Assembly (NCBI GenBank): GCA_027924645.1
Contig: BSBN01000809.1
Location: 49,134,001 to 49,198,000, forward strand
Length of the DNA: 64,000 bases
Direction: 5' to 3'
Origin: Cunninghamia lanceolata
Taxonomy: Eukaryota; Streptophyta; Pinopsida; Cupressales; Cupressaceae
Program-made: the position numbers and the translations under genes
The notes under the pieces: generated by a model
What the model was told of the DNA's origin: nothing
Database searches by the model: none
Seen by the model: the letters and a program-made list of their open reading frames with translations, nothing else
Shown: one piece after another, positions 48,261-60,906 of the stretch
Numbering within the stretch: position 1 is the first letter of the stretch
Layout: each line of letters starts with the position of its first letter

Positions 48261-48930
48261 GTATGTTTCAAAACTTTTCCCAAAAGCGTGTAATTAATAG
48301 CCTAAAAGCGTAATTAATTCACACACGTCACCAAAAGCGATTAGATTAGGACATGGCACATTTAGGTCGCTTATATAGGAATAGAGATCGCTTAGAGTAG
48401 TTCAGCTCGCATATGGGCGCGGGTAGGTCGCTTAGGAAAAAAGTGGTCGCATCCTGTCGGCGGGAAAATATCGGCTAAAATGCGCCTATAGGGAAAAACA
48501 AGTCGCTTATAAGCAAATTGTAGTCGCATAGGGTAATAGAGCTCGCATATGAAGGCAAGTAGCTCGCATAGGGTAGATAGCGCGCTTATAGAGCTAGAAT
48601 AGGCGCATATGCGGAGGTGGCTCGCTAATAGTGAAAAGATAGGCGCATATAAAATAGAGCTCGCTTTTAGGGTAAACAGACTCGCATATAGGATATGACA
48701 CGCATATGAAGGAAGAATGAGTGCATAGGGAAGTTTAGGTCGCGTATAGTGAAACAGTGAGCGCATGACGTAAAATAGCTCGCATATAGTCAAAACAGAG
48801 GCGCATATGGTAAAGTGGGTCGCTAATGAGCAGGAAAACATCGCATGCAATAAAATGGACCGCTTATAGTAGGTGTAGGATAAAATAGCAGATAGATAGG
48901 CAAATTTTGATATGGATGGCTAACGGAATG
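48261..48930 (+). repeat. Phased NCGC(T/A)TATA repeat array in the predicted antisense intron
   Basis: From 48661 to 48860 the core NCGC falls at 48661, 48682, 48700, 48721, 48740, 48761, 48780, 48801, 48820, 48841 and 48860: steps of 21, 18, 21, 19, 21, 19, 21, 19, 21, 19. Upstream (48367-48643) the same alternation holds with some gaps. The consensus is TCGCTTATA or GCGCATATG plus about 10 variable bases, i.e. a roughly 40-bp dimer. Confidence 0.9.
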
Positions 48931-48958
48931 GACTGACAAGGGTAAATGGATGATGCAG

Positions 48959-50935
48959 GATGTACTACCGCCATTGCTATCACGGGAGCCCCATCCGAGA
49001 GATTTGCGGCTGGTGAGACGGTTGGATGCAGAGGAGCTACTGGTGTTAGAGATCCTGGGCTTAGAGCATGTATCCCGATTAGAGCTAGTTCAGGCACATC
49101 AAGGGCTGATGACAGCGATGGTGGAGCGATGGATGAGCGAGCACAGTTCATTCTTGTTACCGACAGGAGAGGCGACCATTACCTTAGAGGATGTATTCCA
49201 GATTTTGAGGATTCTGATAGATGGGGATCATGTAGATTATGATCCGGAGATGGGTCCGGCTGCATTCAGGAGATTGTTTGGGACACCAGACATCGGAGCA
49301 GAGGGTTCAGAGATACCCATGAGGAGGATGGAGGAGCTCTGTGACAGATTACAGCGGGTGGTAGTGGCTATCATTAGATGGCTAGTGGGTGATAGGAGAG
49401 CCAGAGGTTTTCCTGTAGGATGGGGGACAGTGATGGAGGGCATGTTCTCCTATGGCACGAGATATGCATGGGCAGAGTGCATGTTGGGACAGCTCTATCA
49501 TTACCTGCATGATTGTGCGTACATGTTTGGAGCCAGTATGTCAGCAGGAGTGATAGTTTTGCATGTATGGGCGTATGAGCACATTCCGGTGACGAGACCA
49601 GAGGGATGGGTTGCTAGAGCAGCAGGAGAGCCATTTGCACGGATGTATAGAGGAGCCTTGACTTATCGACAACGCCGAGGGGTGGTATACTGGCGGCGGA
49701 GATTAGATGAGATAGACAGATTTGTATGGAGGCCATGGCTAGGATGTGAGCAGTGGGAGGAGGAGGATGTGGAGCTTGCCTATGCTAGACAGGCGAGATA
49801 CATTTTTGGACGCGGCGCGTATATTATAGAGCGCTATTTGCCAGAGAGAGCCCTGAGACAGTTTGGAAAGGCACAGGCAGTACCTGTAGGTGATGCCGTT
49901 TTTGGGAGGACGAGGCAGGAGGTATTTGATTGGCATCCAAAGGTTGTGGTGGACACAGCCTTGGCAGAGAGAGATGGACTGCAGCCAGTAGCATGGCAGT
50001 GGAGACAGGGTCCTGCAGATCCAGGCACATTGCCAGAGTACGATGTATACTGGGCGACAGCTAGGCCGACTCGGTTGACACGAGATGGGGAGATTGGAGA
50101 GATTGGGATGGAGAGACCAGTGTGGAGGCGATGATGACGGGCTCCACCAGCACAGGCAGTAGTGCCAGCTGCACCAGGGATACAGATGCCAGGGCAGGTG
50201 CCAGGTCAGCCTGCTATATTAGCACAGCCACAGGCACAAATCGGAGCAGGAGATGATGTGGGTATTCAGCAGCTGCGGAGACGGATCAGAGAGGAGAGGA
50301 GATGGAGGCAGTGGGCACAGATGAGGCTGAGGAGAGTGGAGATGGATAGGCATCAGGCCGTGATTAGTCTGCGGCATGCTAGAGCACAGGCACAGACTTA
50401 TCAAGCTCAGCTACAGTTGGGAGCACAGAGAGGAGATGGACAGGATGACGGTGCTCTTGCTAGAGTGACAGGAGAGAGGGATACAGCTAGGCAGCATGAG
50501 CAGATGATGAGGCTTGAGCGAGATACTGCAGTACAGCAGGAGCAGGCTATGAGAGCAGAGAGAGATGGTCTGCGAGCTGAGAGAGATAGGGCCGTGCAGC
50601 AGCTACAGGGGATGACTAGTGAGCGAGATAGAGCAGTGGCTGCCTTGGGGACTGATGGAGCTACCATGTACTTGGCCACACAGTTGACAGTGGTACAGGC
50701 TGAGCTTCAGAGAGTGCAGGGTGAGGCTGAGTATTACAGAGGCTTATATTATGGAGCTGTGCCGGCAGAGCAGAGACAGCCTAGCTTCAGGAGCAGGTCA
50801 GGGGCTTCGAGCTCACGGAGGTCAGGTGGATCTCGATCAGTAGCTTTAGTGATGGGGCCACCGAGAGATGAGGGACCAGGTACAGGACCTGTTGGTGGTG
50901 GTGGTCAGGGCGAGGGAGCTGGCAGTAGTCTCTAG
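48959..50935 (+). pseudogene. Antisense gene: aminotransferase-like plant mobile domain plus coiled coil
   Basis: One frame of 659 codons, open except for two adjacent TGA at 50132-50137. Residues about 1-300 match the plant mobile domain (PMD) plan: DVLPPLLSREPHPRDLRL, then ALVERW-like MVERWMSEHSSFLLPTGEAT, TLEDVFQILRILIDGD, and the Trp/Tyr-rich core YAWAECMLGQLYHYLHDCAY with VWAYEHIPVTRP. Residues about 430-600 are a charged coiled coil with repeated RAERD/ERDRAV words. The tail is Ser/Arg/Gly-rich. PMD proteins (such as the MAIN family) act in nuclei in genome stability and silencing, and PMDs are carried by several plant transposons. Element A has sense codons where B has the TGA pair, so the ancestor was continuous. 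It could serve the element against silencing; that is inference. Confidence 0.75.
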
Positions 50936-53106
50936 GGCATACCTTGTTGACATTGTATCATGATGAGGCCTAGAGCCATCGTTGTACATTCATTCTTTTT
51001 AGGGCTCAGCTTGTATTGTAGACACTTGTATTTTGACACACATGTATATATATATATATGGCAGTTTTGGCGATCTATATGATGTTATAATGGTTGTGAT
51101 GTTGATATTATGATGGCTATGCATGTTATGTGTAAGGATTATATATGGAGTATGGATGGATGTTTATGCAAATGGTAATGGAATAGAAAATGTATGAATA
51201 TGGAAAAGGTAATGATATGAATAGATGTATGCATATAGGTAGATGGTAATGAAAGATATATATAATGGACTTATGTATGGCTAACACTTGTTTTGCAGGA
51301 GCAGGAATATGGAGAAAAGATGATAGATATGATCGACCTTGGCTGAGGATGATGGAACAAGTGGATAGATAGAATGAATAAGTAGGATGATGATGGGTAG
51401 CTTTCAAGTAATTGCTCAAAATGAAAAGAAATGCAGTCCTTATGTTTGATATAGCATATGGATGTTATGCACCAAGGTATAAGAAACCAAGGTGTCAAGG
51501 TATCCAATGTGTAACTAGCATGTTACAATCTTGTCTGAACGCATGTGGTCAAGATGTGGAGCCAACATGCACAAGATATGAATAACAGCTAGTGTTGGAC
51601 GTTGACGCTACAAACAATGGTTTGAGCTTATCTCCACTACACATAATGATAGCTTGCTGGTTATATGTATGGAGTTAGTCTTAACATAGAATAGTCTCAA
51701 ATGCATAAGAGACTGTTTAGCTTCTCAGATGCTAGAGATATTGATATGTAAGATGCTAATCCCAACACGTACAAGATACCAATACGCATAGGAAGAGAAT
51801 AAGATCATCCCGCAAACACGGCATACGAAAGCTATATGACCATGCCCCAGTCCTTACTTCATCGCAACATACCAAGATATAAATAGATCAAGGCAGTCTT
51901 GATTAGTTATAAAAAGGGACAAAAGATAAATCAAAAGATAAAACAAAAGATACTGTCATCATGTTCTCTTGCCAAATTTCGGGTGCTCTTGGATGGATTA
52001 AGCCGGCGCCTTGTTAAGAGGAAAGCTACATCCTGTTGAAGGCTAAAGTTGTTGATAAACTGCTATAGCAAATGTTGGCTTAAGGCATGCGGACAAATAG
52101 CTTCTGGCTTACCTTTGATTGATTAAAGTGCTTGAGCTTGCAATATACACATGGATTGCTTCTTGTTTGAGCTGATCAAAGAGAAGAAGATGGATGATGC
52201 ATGAAGATGAAGAAGATGGGGTGGATCATCTGTGCTTGAGTACTGGAAACTTCCTTCGTATTCTAGACTACCTACATACCCTGTATCCACGGGATCAAAG
52301 CACATTTACGATGAAGATGAGACATGATGAATATGTAGTTCTGGGTTTTATTGATGATGTAAGTGATGAAAGATAGAAGAATGTGAGCTGAAAGATTGAA
52401 GGATGTTTAGAAGAAAGACGAAAGATGACTGATGAAAGGGGCTATCGTCTTAGCCTGAATCAGAGTGCTTCCTTCGCATCTCAGATTGCCTACATACCCT
52501 GTATCCACAGGATCAAGGCATCAACGATAGAGCTAGATGTAGTTCTTATTGATGTGGCTAATCGGTTGGATGTTTGATCAAGCGATGTTTGTTGCGATTG
52601 TTGGATGAATGTGGATGGATTGCGAAGGTATGAGTCCTGGTTGCAAGTCGTTAGGTCATATTTGTCGGTGGACATGTGCCATGGCTGAAGTTGATAAGGT
52701 GTGCTGTGTTGTAAGCTGAGTTGTTTGATGTGTTATGAGCTAGAGACAACAGGATCCACTTCCAAATAAGACTCAACAAATGCCCCCAGTGCGGGATGAG
52801 GTTTATTATGCAGAAGCGACAATGCAGAAAAGATGTAGCCAAGATGCTAAGGTGCCAAAAGATATAGATATCACGACAATGTCTCAAGTATGACAGCTAG
52901 CATTGACAAAGGATGAAGATGAAAGGCTATGTGTGAGATTGCGATAGGGCTTATGAGTATGGCTTATACAAGATGCAGTGGGAAAATGATCAAACGAACC
53001 AAACAAATGAGGGAAGCTGGTCACTACACATAGCGCCTGTTTGCCAGGTTTTCACTATGGTACTTATCCCAGGTGCCTGTTTACCAGGTTTTCACCAGAG
53101 GACGGA
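50936..53106. other. Non-coding stretch between the convergent genes of element B
   Basis: No frame with coding character. It contains a TA run (51043-51058), two blocks sharing CTACATACCCTGTATCCAC (near 52270 and 52490), and a doubled GCCTGTTTRCCAGGTTTTCAC at 53033-53100. All are also present in element A, so the region is an inherited part of the element. Both mRNA 3' ends should lie here. Confidence 0.7.
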
Positions 53107-54495
53107 TTATTTATTAAATGTTTTTTTTTTTTTTTTGTTTTGTTTTTTTTTTTTTTGGCTTTTTTGATTTTTTTGGCTTTTTGGGGGGATAACTGAGATT
53201 CTTGGATAAAACTTCTTGAGATGAACGCTGTTGACGGGTTCATCCAAGGGAATGCCTTCAGGTGTTGACAGAGTGTATGCACCGGATCCATAGACTGTTG
53301 TGATAATGAAAGGACCAAGCCAATTTGGTTCAAACTTGCCCTGTTTCTCTCGATGCTGTTGATTCCTTTGGTTTTCTTTGAGGACAAGGTCGCCAACCTG
53401 AAATCTGCGTTCTCTGATCTTTTTGTTGTAGCTGCGGCATAGCCGGTTTTGATAGACTTGAAGATGGTTCAATGCTGTAAGGCGGCGTTCATCTAATAGC
53501 TCAAGATCATGGAGTCTGGACACTCGATATTCTTCATCGGAGATAGTATATTGCAAGGATATGCGCAAAGAGGGGATCTCAACCTCGATAGGCAAAATAG
53601 CTTCAGTGCCATAGACGAGAGCATAGGGTGTGGCGCCAGTAGGAGTTCTGACACTTGTTCTATATGCCCATAAAGCAGGATGCAGTTGTAGATGCCAATC
53701 TCGACCAGCTTCATTAACAGTCTTTTTAAGGATCTTGATGATTGTCTTATTAGAGGCTTCGGCTTGACCGTTGCTCTGAGGATAATAAGGCGTAGAGAAC
53801 CTATGTTGAATATGGAACTTATTGCAAAGATCTCTAACCTCTTGGTTCTTGAAAGGCCAACCATTGTCTGTGACAATAGCTTGAGGAACTCCATAACGGC
53901 AGATAATGTAATGTAAGATGAATTTAGCTATTTGTTTACCTGTGATGTAGGTCATTGGTATGGCTTCTACCCACTTTGTGAAATACTCAGTGGCAGTGAT
54001 AATAAACTTATGACCGTTTGATGAAGTAGGATGGATTTTACCCACAAGATCAAGTCCCCATTGCGAAAAAGGCCATGGAGTGACAATAGGTTGAAGCTCA
54101 TGTGCTGGTGCATGTATGAGATCTCCATGTTTCTGACATTGTAAACATCGCTTTGCAAATTGTTGGGCATCTTTTTCCATAGTTGGCCAATAGTATCCTG
54201 CTCGCAGAAGTTTCTTAACAAGGCCAGGGCTAGCGGAATGCGAACCGCAGACACCTTCATGTACTTCATGTAAGGTCGTTTTTGCATCCGCGAAATCAAG
54301 ACATCTAAGAAGGATACCATCAAGACTCCGGCGATAAAGGGTGTCTCCTAAGATAGTGTAACGAGAGGCTCGACGAATAAAAGTTTTACGCTGGGTGTTG
54401 GATAGTTGAAGAGGCAAGGTTTGATTACGGAGATACTCGTATATATCCTTGTACCACGACGAATTGGGACCAACAATCTCACATATGAGCTCAGA
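53107..54495 (-). pseudogene. Integrase of element B
   Basis: 436 codons, in frame with the RNase H upstream apart from one TAG at 54496. Zinc finger: H..H in HEVHEGVCGSH, and CLQC. Core: WGLDLVGKIHP (D), IVTDNGWPFKNQE (D) and NGQAEASNKTI (E). The GPY/F-type C-terminus reads GKFEPNWLGPFIITTVYG. The last 25 codons come from a T-rich tract and read as a Lys/Asn/Gln tail. No chromodomain follows. All catalytic residues are present. Confidence 0.9.
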
Positions 54496-55325
54496 CTATG
54501 GAACTTCAAATGTTGGGATCAAAAGCTGTTCGACCAAGAATTCACATTTATGGGTGTTAGATGGCATGTCTAAAAGAGATCCAATCATAGCCATGGCATC
54601 AGCTGCTCTGTTTTGTAGTCTTGGAATTTGCTCGAAGGTAATGTCCTCAAAATATTGCTTGAAATCGTCCACCATTAGCTTGTATGGAAGAAGCTTCTCG
54701 TCTTTTGTTTGATATTCATCTAAGACCTGTTTGATAACCAGCTGAGAATCGCCAAAGACTTGTAACTGTTTGATAGCCCATTGTACTGCCATGCGCAAAC
54801 CTGTGATTAAAGCTTCATACTCTGCTATGTTATTGGTACATGGGAATGCTATCCTGTATGATTTAGGTATGCAGTCTCCTTGGGGAGTGACAAACAAGAT
54901 ACCTACTCCAGATCCGTGTTGAGTGTATGATCCATCAAAGTATAGCTGCCGTCGTGCTGGAGAATTTAAATTAAACAATCCTTCATCAGGGAATTCTAGA
55001 TATATTGGCTGAATGTCTGTGATGGGTATTGCAGCTAATTGATCAGCAATGACTTGTCCTTTGATAGCTTTACGGTTCACATATTGTATGTCAAATTCAC
55101 TCAAGATCATAACCCATTTTGCTAATCTCCCTGTGAGAAGTGCTTTTGAAAGGAGATACTTGAGGGGATCCACATTAGAGATGAGCTTTGTTGTTTGGTT
55201 CAGCATATAGTGTCGCAACTTTTGGAAAGCAAACACTAATGCTAAACAAGCTTTTTCCATGAATGAGTAATTGAGCTCATATCCCACAAGAGTTCTGCTA
55301 ATGTAGTAGATGGCTTGTCTTTTCC
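54496..55325 (-). pseudogene. Dual RNase H of element B
   Basis: First (retroviral-type) RNase H: IYYISRTL, ELNYSFMEKACLALVFAFQK, ending RLAKWVMILSEFDI. Second, archaeal-like RNase H from about residue 115: YFDGSYTQHGSGVGILF (D), NNIAEYEALITGL (E), VFGDSQLVIKQV (D). A one-base deletion near 55325, seen by comparison with element A where the frame is open, separates it from RT. The TAG at 54496 separates it from integrase. Confidence 0.88.
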
Positions 55326-56354
55326 TGAATCATCATGTTGAGCTAGAAGTGCACCCAATGCTGCGGTTGTTGATGATATATAGAGCAGTAATGGACGATC
55401 AAGTACAGGAGGTATTAACACAGGAGGTGTTGCCAAGTATTCCTTTATCTTATCAAAAGCCTGTTGACACTTTTCATCCCACTTAAAAGGTTCACCCTTA
55501 CGAAGAAGATGCTGAAAAGGATGACATTTATCTGTTAGTTGTGAGATAAATCTGCGGATAGATTGTAGCCTACCTTGTAAACTACGAAGCTGTTTGAGAT
55601 TCGTTGGTGGAGGCATTTCTATGATAGCTTTTACCTTAGCTGGGTCCACTTCTATCCCTCGTCGAGACACAATATATCCCAATAGTTTTCCTGATGTTAC
55701 GCCAAATACACACTTCTTTGGGTTTAGTCTGACTTGGTATTTTTCTAATCGATCAAAAATTTGTGCCAATACTTGTAGATGTCCTTCTCTTGTCTTAGAT
55801 TTTCCCAGGATGTCATCAACATAGTCTTCCATGATAGTATGAAAAAGGTCATGAAAAATAACTGTCATGGCTCGTTGATAGGTAGCTCCAGCATTTTTGA
55901 GACCAAAAGGCATTACAACCCAGCAATATGTGCCCCATGGACAAATAAAAGATGTTTTATCTTGATCTTCCTCTACTATTCTGATTTGATTATAACCTGA
56001 AAATCCATCCATCAAAGATAGCATTTCATGTCCTGCTGTAAGATCAACAATGTTGTCTATGCTTGGTAATGGAAAATCGTCTTTAGGACATGCTTTGTTA
56101 AGATCTCTAAAGTCTGTGCAGCAGCGAACTCGTCCATCTGGTTTTGATACAGGTACTAAGTTTGAAACCCATTCTGGATAATCAATAGGCTTTATGAACT
56201 TTGCTTCTAACAGCTTCTAAATTTCTGCTTTGACCAATAAGGCAACTTGTGGATGCATTTTGCGCAATTTTTGTTTGACAGGCTTTGCATCCGGGAATAC
56301 TGCTAAATGATGTACCACAAGTGAAGGATCTAGTCCTGGCATGTCTGCATAAGT
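55326..56354 (-). pseudogene. Reverse transcriptase of element B
   Basis: Palm motifs: WVSNLVPVSKPDGRVR, LMDGFSGYNQIRI, MPFGLKNAGATYQRAM, and the catalytic YVDD in MEDYVDDILGKSKTREG. Thumb and connection: LRSLQGRLQSIRRFISQLTD. A TAG near 56218 lies in the N-terminal fingers, and a TGA at 56355 separates it from the protease part. The catalytic residues are intact. Confidence 0.88.
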
Positions 56355-58282
56355 TCATGCAAAATTTATAGCTCTTCTTAGAAAAAATGCTGTGAAGTTC
56401 TTTCGTTCTTGCTCTGATAGTGATGCTGCCAAAAAAGTGATCTTCGGATTCTGTTCTGTTCCCAAGTTCATGTCTTGTGATTTTTCAACTAGCACAGTTG
56501 ATTTCTCATGGTAATCAGTGGCAACAGGAAGATCAAATCCCTCATCCTCAGGCACCTCAGAGAGGTTTTCACCTTCGGATACATCCTTTATTTTTGCTTT
56601 TTCACGGTCAAGAGGCGCCTTGCAGTTTTCACCTAGTGACCTATTTTGTTGAATTTTGTTTATTTCACTTTTGCAACTGAAGGATTTGATACTTCCGCCA
56701 AAATATGCTAGTTTAGGTAATTCCATCATGAAACCTACTTTATGATCACCCAGTGGAATACCTTGTCTCAAACCCATGAATTCGGCAATGGCTTCGTCAT
56801 TTTCAAATGTATCTAATATCGGTGCCCCCTGTTGGTCCCAATCGATGAGGTCAGGATATATGAGTGAAAGGCTAATGGAGGGATCGTGATGGCTAGAAGA
56901 GGTTGCGGAAAACATGAAGATGGAATGTTCTTGAAAAAGGTCGGTGATATGAAGGGAGGAGTCATCGATGGTATCCGAATTAGAAGGCTCTCCTACCGAA
57001 GAAGGTCCAACGGCAATATCGGAAATACACTTAATGTCTTTGGTTTGCGGTACCTCCGGTTGGTAACCAAGGCCTTGCTTATTAAACTTCTTAGACACAA
57101 TAAGGGGCTCAATAGGTCCTTGTTCCTGTGATCCCAAGCCACCATGTCCTTTATAGCCCATGTTCTTTATGATACGAAACCCGTTGTTGTATCGCTCTAC
57201 TTCAAGTTGGACTTGGTCATTTTCATCAAAGAATATCCAAGAGTTGATGTCCTCAATGTCTTTGTCATCCAAGAAACCACCTTTAATGAATACGGTAGGG
57301 GGAGCTTTGATAACAGCGGAGGATGAAGTTGGCTTGGCTGTAGAGGGCTTACCATGGGATTTAGGAGATAATGGAAGGGTACCAACGCAATAGGATTCCT
57401 GCAATTTGTATTCACCAGGGCCATGTTCGGTATATTTGATATGGAGGTTGGAAGCAGCTTTGCTAGATGAAGGTTTGAGGAGATCGGATGGATCTACATA
57501 GGAGGAAGACGGATATGCCTCGGTGTTGATAGGGATACGGTTTGGACTCTGATATTTAGCTTGAAAGGCACGGCAAAACTCAAATGGATTGGGATCAGCT
57601 TGAATGGTAACTTCAACACCCTTATGTGGAAATTTAAGGCATTGGTGATATGTAGATGGAACTACTTTAAGGGTATGGATCCAAGGGCGACCGAGGATGA
57701 TGTTGTAAGGCAGATCAATATCAAGGACTTGACAGCGAGTTTCTGTAATGACCGGACCAACTTGAATAGGCAATAAGATAATCCCTTCGGTATCTCTTTC
57801 AGCGTCATCATATGCTCTGATAGTTATAACTTTGGAAGTGTCAACATCTTTCTCAGAATATCCCAATTGCTTGATAAGTTTCAAAGAACATATATTAAGA
57901 CCAGCTCCCCCATCTATCAAGACTCGTTTGATACGGCGTTGGTTCACAAATACTTCAATATGGAGGGCCTCATTGTGTGACTGATGAATGGAGGGTTGAA
58001 GATCTTTGTCGGAAAAGGTCAAATGACAAGGGGCTGCAATGCTAGCGACCATAGATTGAAATTGTGTGATATTAATATTATTAGGCACTGAAGACTCTTG
58101 TAAGGCTTTATCAAGGATAGCTTTATGTGCGGGGGATCTGCGGAGCAGCTCAAGGATAGATATGTGTGCGGGTGTTTTACCAAGGTGATCCAAGAGGTTA
58201 TAGTCAGAGAGAGGTCGAGGAGGATGAGGAGGTGCTCCTTGAATGGTAACTCGACCTCTTCGCGTGGTTACGGCACAATCAG
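56355..58282 (-). pseudogene. Protease and G-patch domain of element B
   Basis: In the 681-codon frame ending at 56355, the protease has VLIDGGAGLNICSLKLIKQL near 57890 and ILGRPWIH near 57690. A G-patch-like segment follows at about 57030-57170 (NMGYKGHGGLGSQEQGP, then FNKQGLGYQPE), a glycine-rich nucleic-acid-binding module known in some retroviral and Tat-type polyproteins. An acidic linker leads to RT. A one-base insertion near 58283 shifts it out of the gag frame; in element A the two are in one frame, so this is damage and not programmed frameshifting. Confidence 0.8.
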
Positions 58283-60906
58283 GTGCTCTCCCCTTGGACG
58301 GTAATGGTAGAAATGCGAGCATGGTCAATGCGGCCAATAGTAGATGATGCATAGTTATAGGGAATAGCATTTCCAGCTTGAAGGTTATTTGTCTGATCAT
58401 GAGACGGAAGTGGATTCTTGAAAGTCTCTAGATCATAGTTTGATGTGGATGGTTGAGCAGGTTGAGCTGTTGAAGGTGTGACGTTGATTAGACCTTGATC
58501 AATGCAGTCTTGGATAACATGTTTTAAGCGCATACAACCATTTGTTTTGTGCCCTTTAACTCGATGGTAATCACAATACTCATTCTCTTTGTACCAAGGA
58601 GCTCAAAAGAGTGGTTCGCCATTTGGTGGTGCATCGGGTAGAATAACGTCTCCGGCTTGAAGCAGCTTTCGAAGAATAACTTCCATGGGTTCCACTAATG
58701 GTGTAAATTGTTGGCGTGGATTAGAAGTTTGGCGTTGGTTTCTTCATTGTGGAAAAGGCTGTCTTGGTGTAGAGGCTGCTTGAATGTTGATGGGAGCTCT
58801 CATAGTTTGAATATTCTTTGTATCGACAATACCGTCATTGACAACATTCTTGTTCTTGTTCCAAAAGCGAGACTTATCATTGGAATTTTGGGGAGAATCT
58901 TTGTTATTATGAAAGATCTTGATAGTTCCTTTGGCAATTAAGGCTCGTTCAATAATAACTCCTTTGGAAACTAACTCGTCAAAGGTGCTAGCACTTTGCA
59001 ATTGTAATTGGAATGACAGCTTAGGATGAAGATTTTGAACAAAGATGTCAAGCTGTTGTTTCTCAGGGATTTCCCATGATAATTTGCTAGCCATATTACG
59101 CCATCGTTGGGTAAATGAGGAAAAGGTTTCACCATTGCGTTGTTTGTTGTTGACAAGGTCATTCATGTTTACCTCATGTTCGATGTTGAAGGCAAAATGT
59201 GATCGAAACTTGTTTGCCAATTCTGAAAAAGTCTTAATTCCTGGAGGTAAATGGGAAAACCATTCGAGAGCTTGTCCTGCTAAGCTTCGAGGAAATAGTC
59301 TCAAAAGATATGTATCATCATAGGCAACATCGAGACATTCCACGAAAAAGGCTCGAAGATGGTCGTCCGGATTTCCTTTCCCTTTGTACTTATCAAATTG
59401 TGGGATTTCAAAATGTGGCGGAAAAGGTATCATATTAAGAGACTTGTCAAATGGATAGGCGCATATGTTTTCGAGAGAGAAAGGTTTCTTGCCTTGTCCT
59501 ACCCTTTCATCGATCATCTGTTGGATATCGGCTGAAGATAACTGCTGTTGTTGCGAAGGGGGTGGAGTATGATATGAGACATATTGTGGTTGCAGTTGTG
59601 GTATATGTGGAGTTGTGACTGTTTGTTGTGGTTGTGGGATATATGAAGCTGTGACTGTTTGTTGGGGTTGTGTGCCCACAATGTATGTCAAAGGAGTGGT
59701 ATGTGACATGTATGTGTTGGAGGATTGCTGTCCTTGAGACACAAGCGGCAATTGGGTGTGCATCACATGAGAAGTGGATGTTGGATTGATAGTAGCAGAT
59801 GGTTGGGAAGTTGGGATTGAATTCATGACATGGTAAGTGACGGAGGGAGTGGTAGATACGACAGAAGGATGAACATTGGGATTGGTATTTCGGATAATAT
59901 GAGGATTGGTATATGTCATGTGTTGGGTGATATTAGAGAAGCCTTGGGTAGCATAAGATGGATTGATGGTGTGTGAAGGATTGGAAGAAGACGACAGCAT
60001 GGATGTAAGCTGATCAACATAGGCGATCTTATTGTTTGGATTGGCTTGAGAAATGAGGGGATCACTCATGTCAATGAGACTAACGTTGGGATTATAGGAT
60101 AACATGGAGGAATTAGCAGTTGGTATATGAGATGTGGTAGAGTGTAATGGGTGTGAAGCATGGACAACATTTGTTGTTCGAATAGTTTGGGAGGTTTGCA
60201 CACCATAAGATATGGGAATGGCTTGTGATGCTTGAAGTGTTTGCGCTTGCGTTGCATGAACAGCTTGTGTTACTTGAGGCATGGAAACAGTCATGGTAGA
60301 AGGAGAGATATGTTGAGGGACATGAAAAGGTGGAATGTTGAGATTTTGTGACATGAGAGGGAGCACATTGGTGGGCACTATCAATGGTTTTAAAGTATGC
60401 TCTGATCGTGGTAACTCAAATGAAGCAACAATAGGCAATGAGGACGATGTTTGCGATGTAATAGGAGATGATGTGACTATAGTAGATGGTCCATTCGCAA
60501 CAACAGCAGTAGTGTTGGGATCTTGCTCTCTAATAGTGGATATATCAAAGTCTTTAGGTAGTATAGCACCCATGCGAGCAAGTTGGAGAAAACAGCGATC
60601 AGGCTCAGATATCATGAGTTTCTCAACTTGGTCCCATAGATAGGTATCTTGGAATTCTGATGAGTCGTCTTGAGATTGTTCTTCGAAAGTTTCCAAGGAT
60701 GGTGGAGGTTACATTCGTTGTGAAGATGACTCGCCCATAGTGTATCCTTGAGGTATAAACATATGAGAAGGCATACCAGTTGTGAATTGAGTTGCGTCCT
60801 TAAGGGGTGTTGTGAATTGTTTCATCTCAGCCTGCAATTTGGCTTCCATTTCAGCTTTCAATTTGGCTTCTATTTCAGCTCGATATTGACTCCTAGTTTG
60901 AGGCAT
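58283..60906 (-). pseudogene. Gag of element B
   Basis: The minus-strand ATG at 60906 opens MPQTRSQYRAEIEAKLKAEM, a short coiled coil. One frame then continues to 58283 with stops at 60709 (TAA), 58744 (TGA) and near 58605 (TGA). There is a long Ser/Thr/Gln/Pro-rich spacer (residues about 100-450). The capsid core is at about 59080-59450 (PRSLAGQALEWFSHLPPG, FSSFTQRWRNMASKL), and the variant zinc knuckle YCDYHRVKGHKTNGC (C-x2-H-x4-H-x4-C) is near 58545. Stops are isolated, so the loss is recent. Confidence 0.85.

Noticed and set aside
58279..58400. Possible programmed gag-pol frameshift in element B
   Set aside because: Element A has gag and protease in one frame here; B has a one-base insertion, so this is damage.
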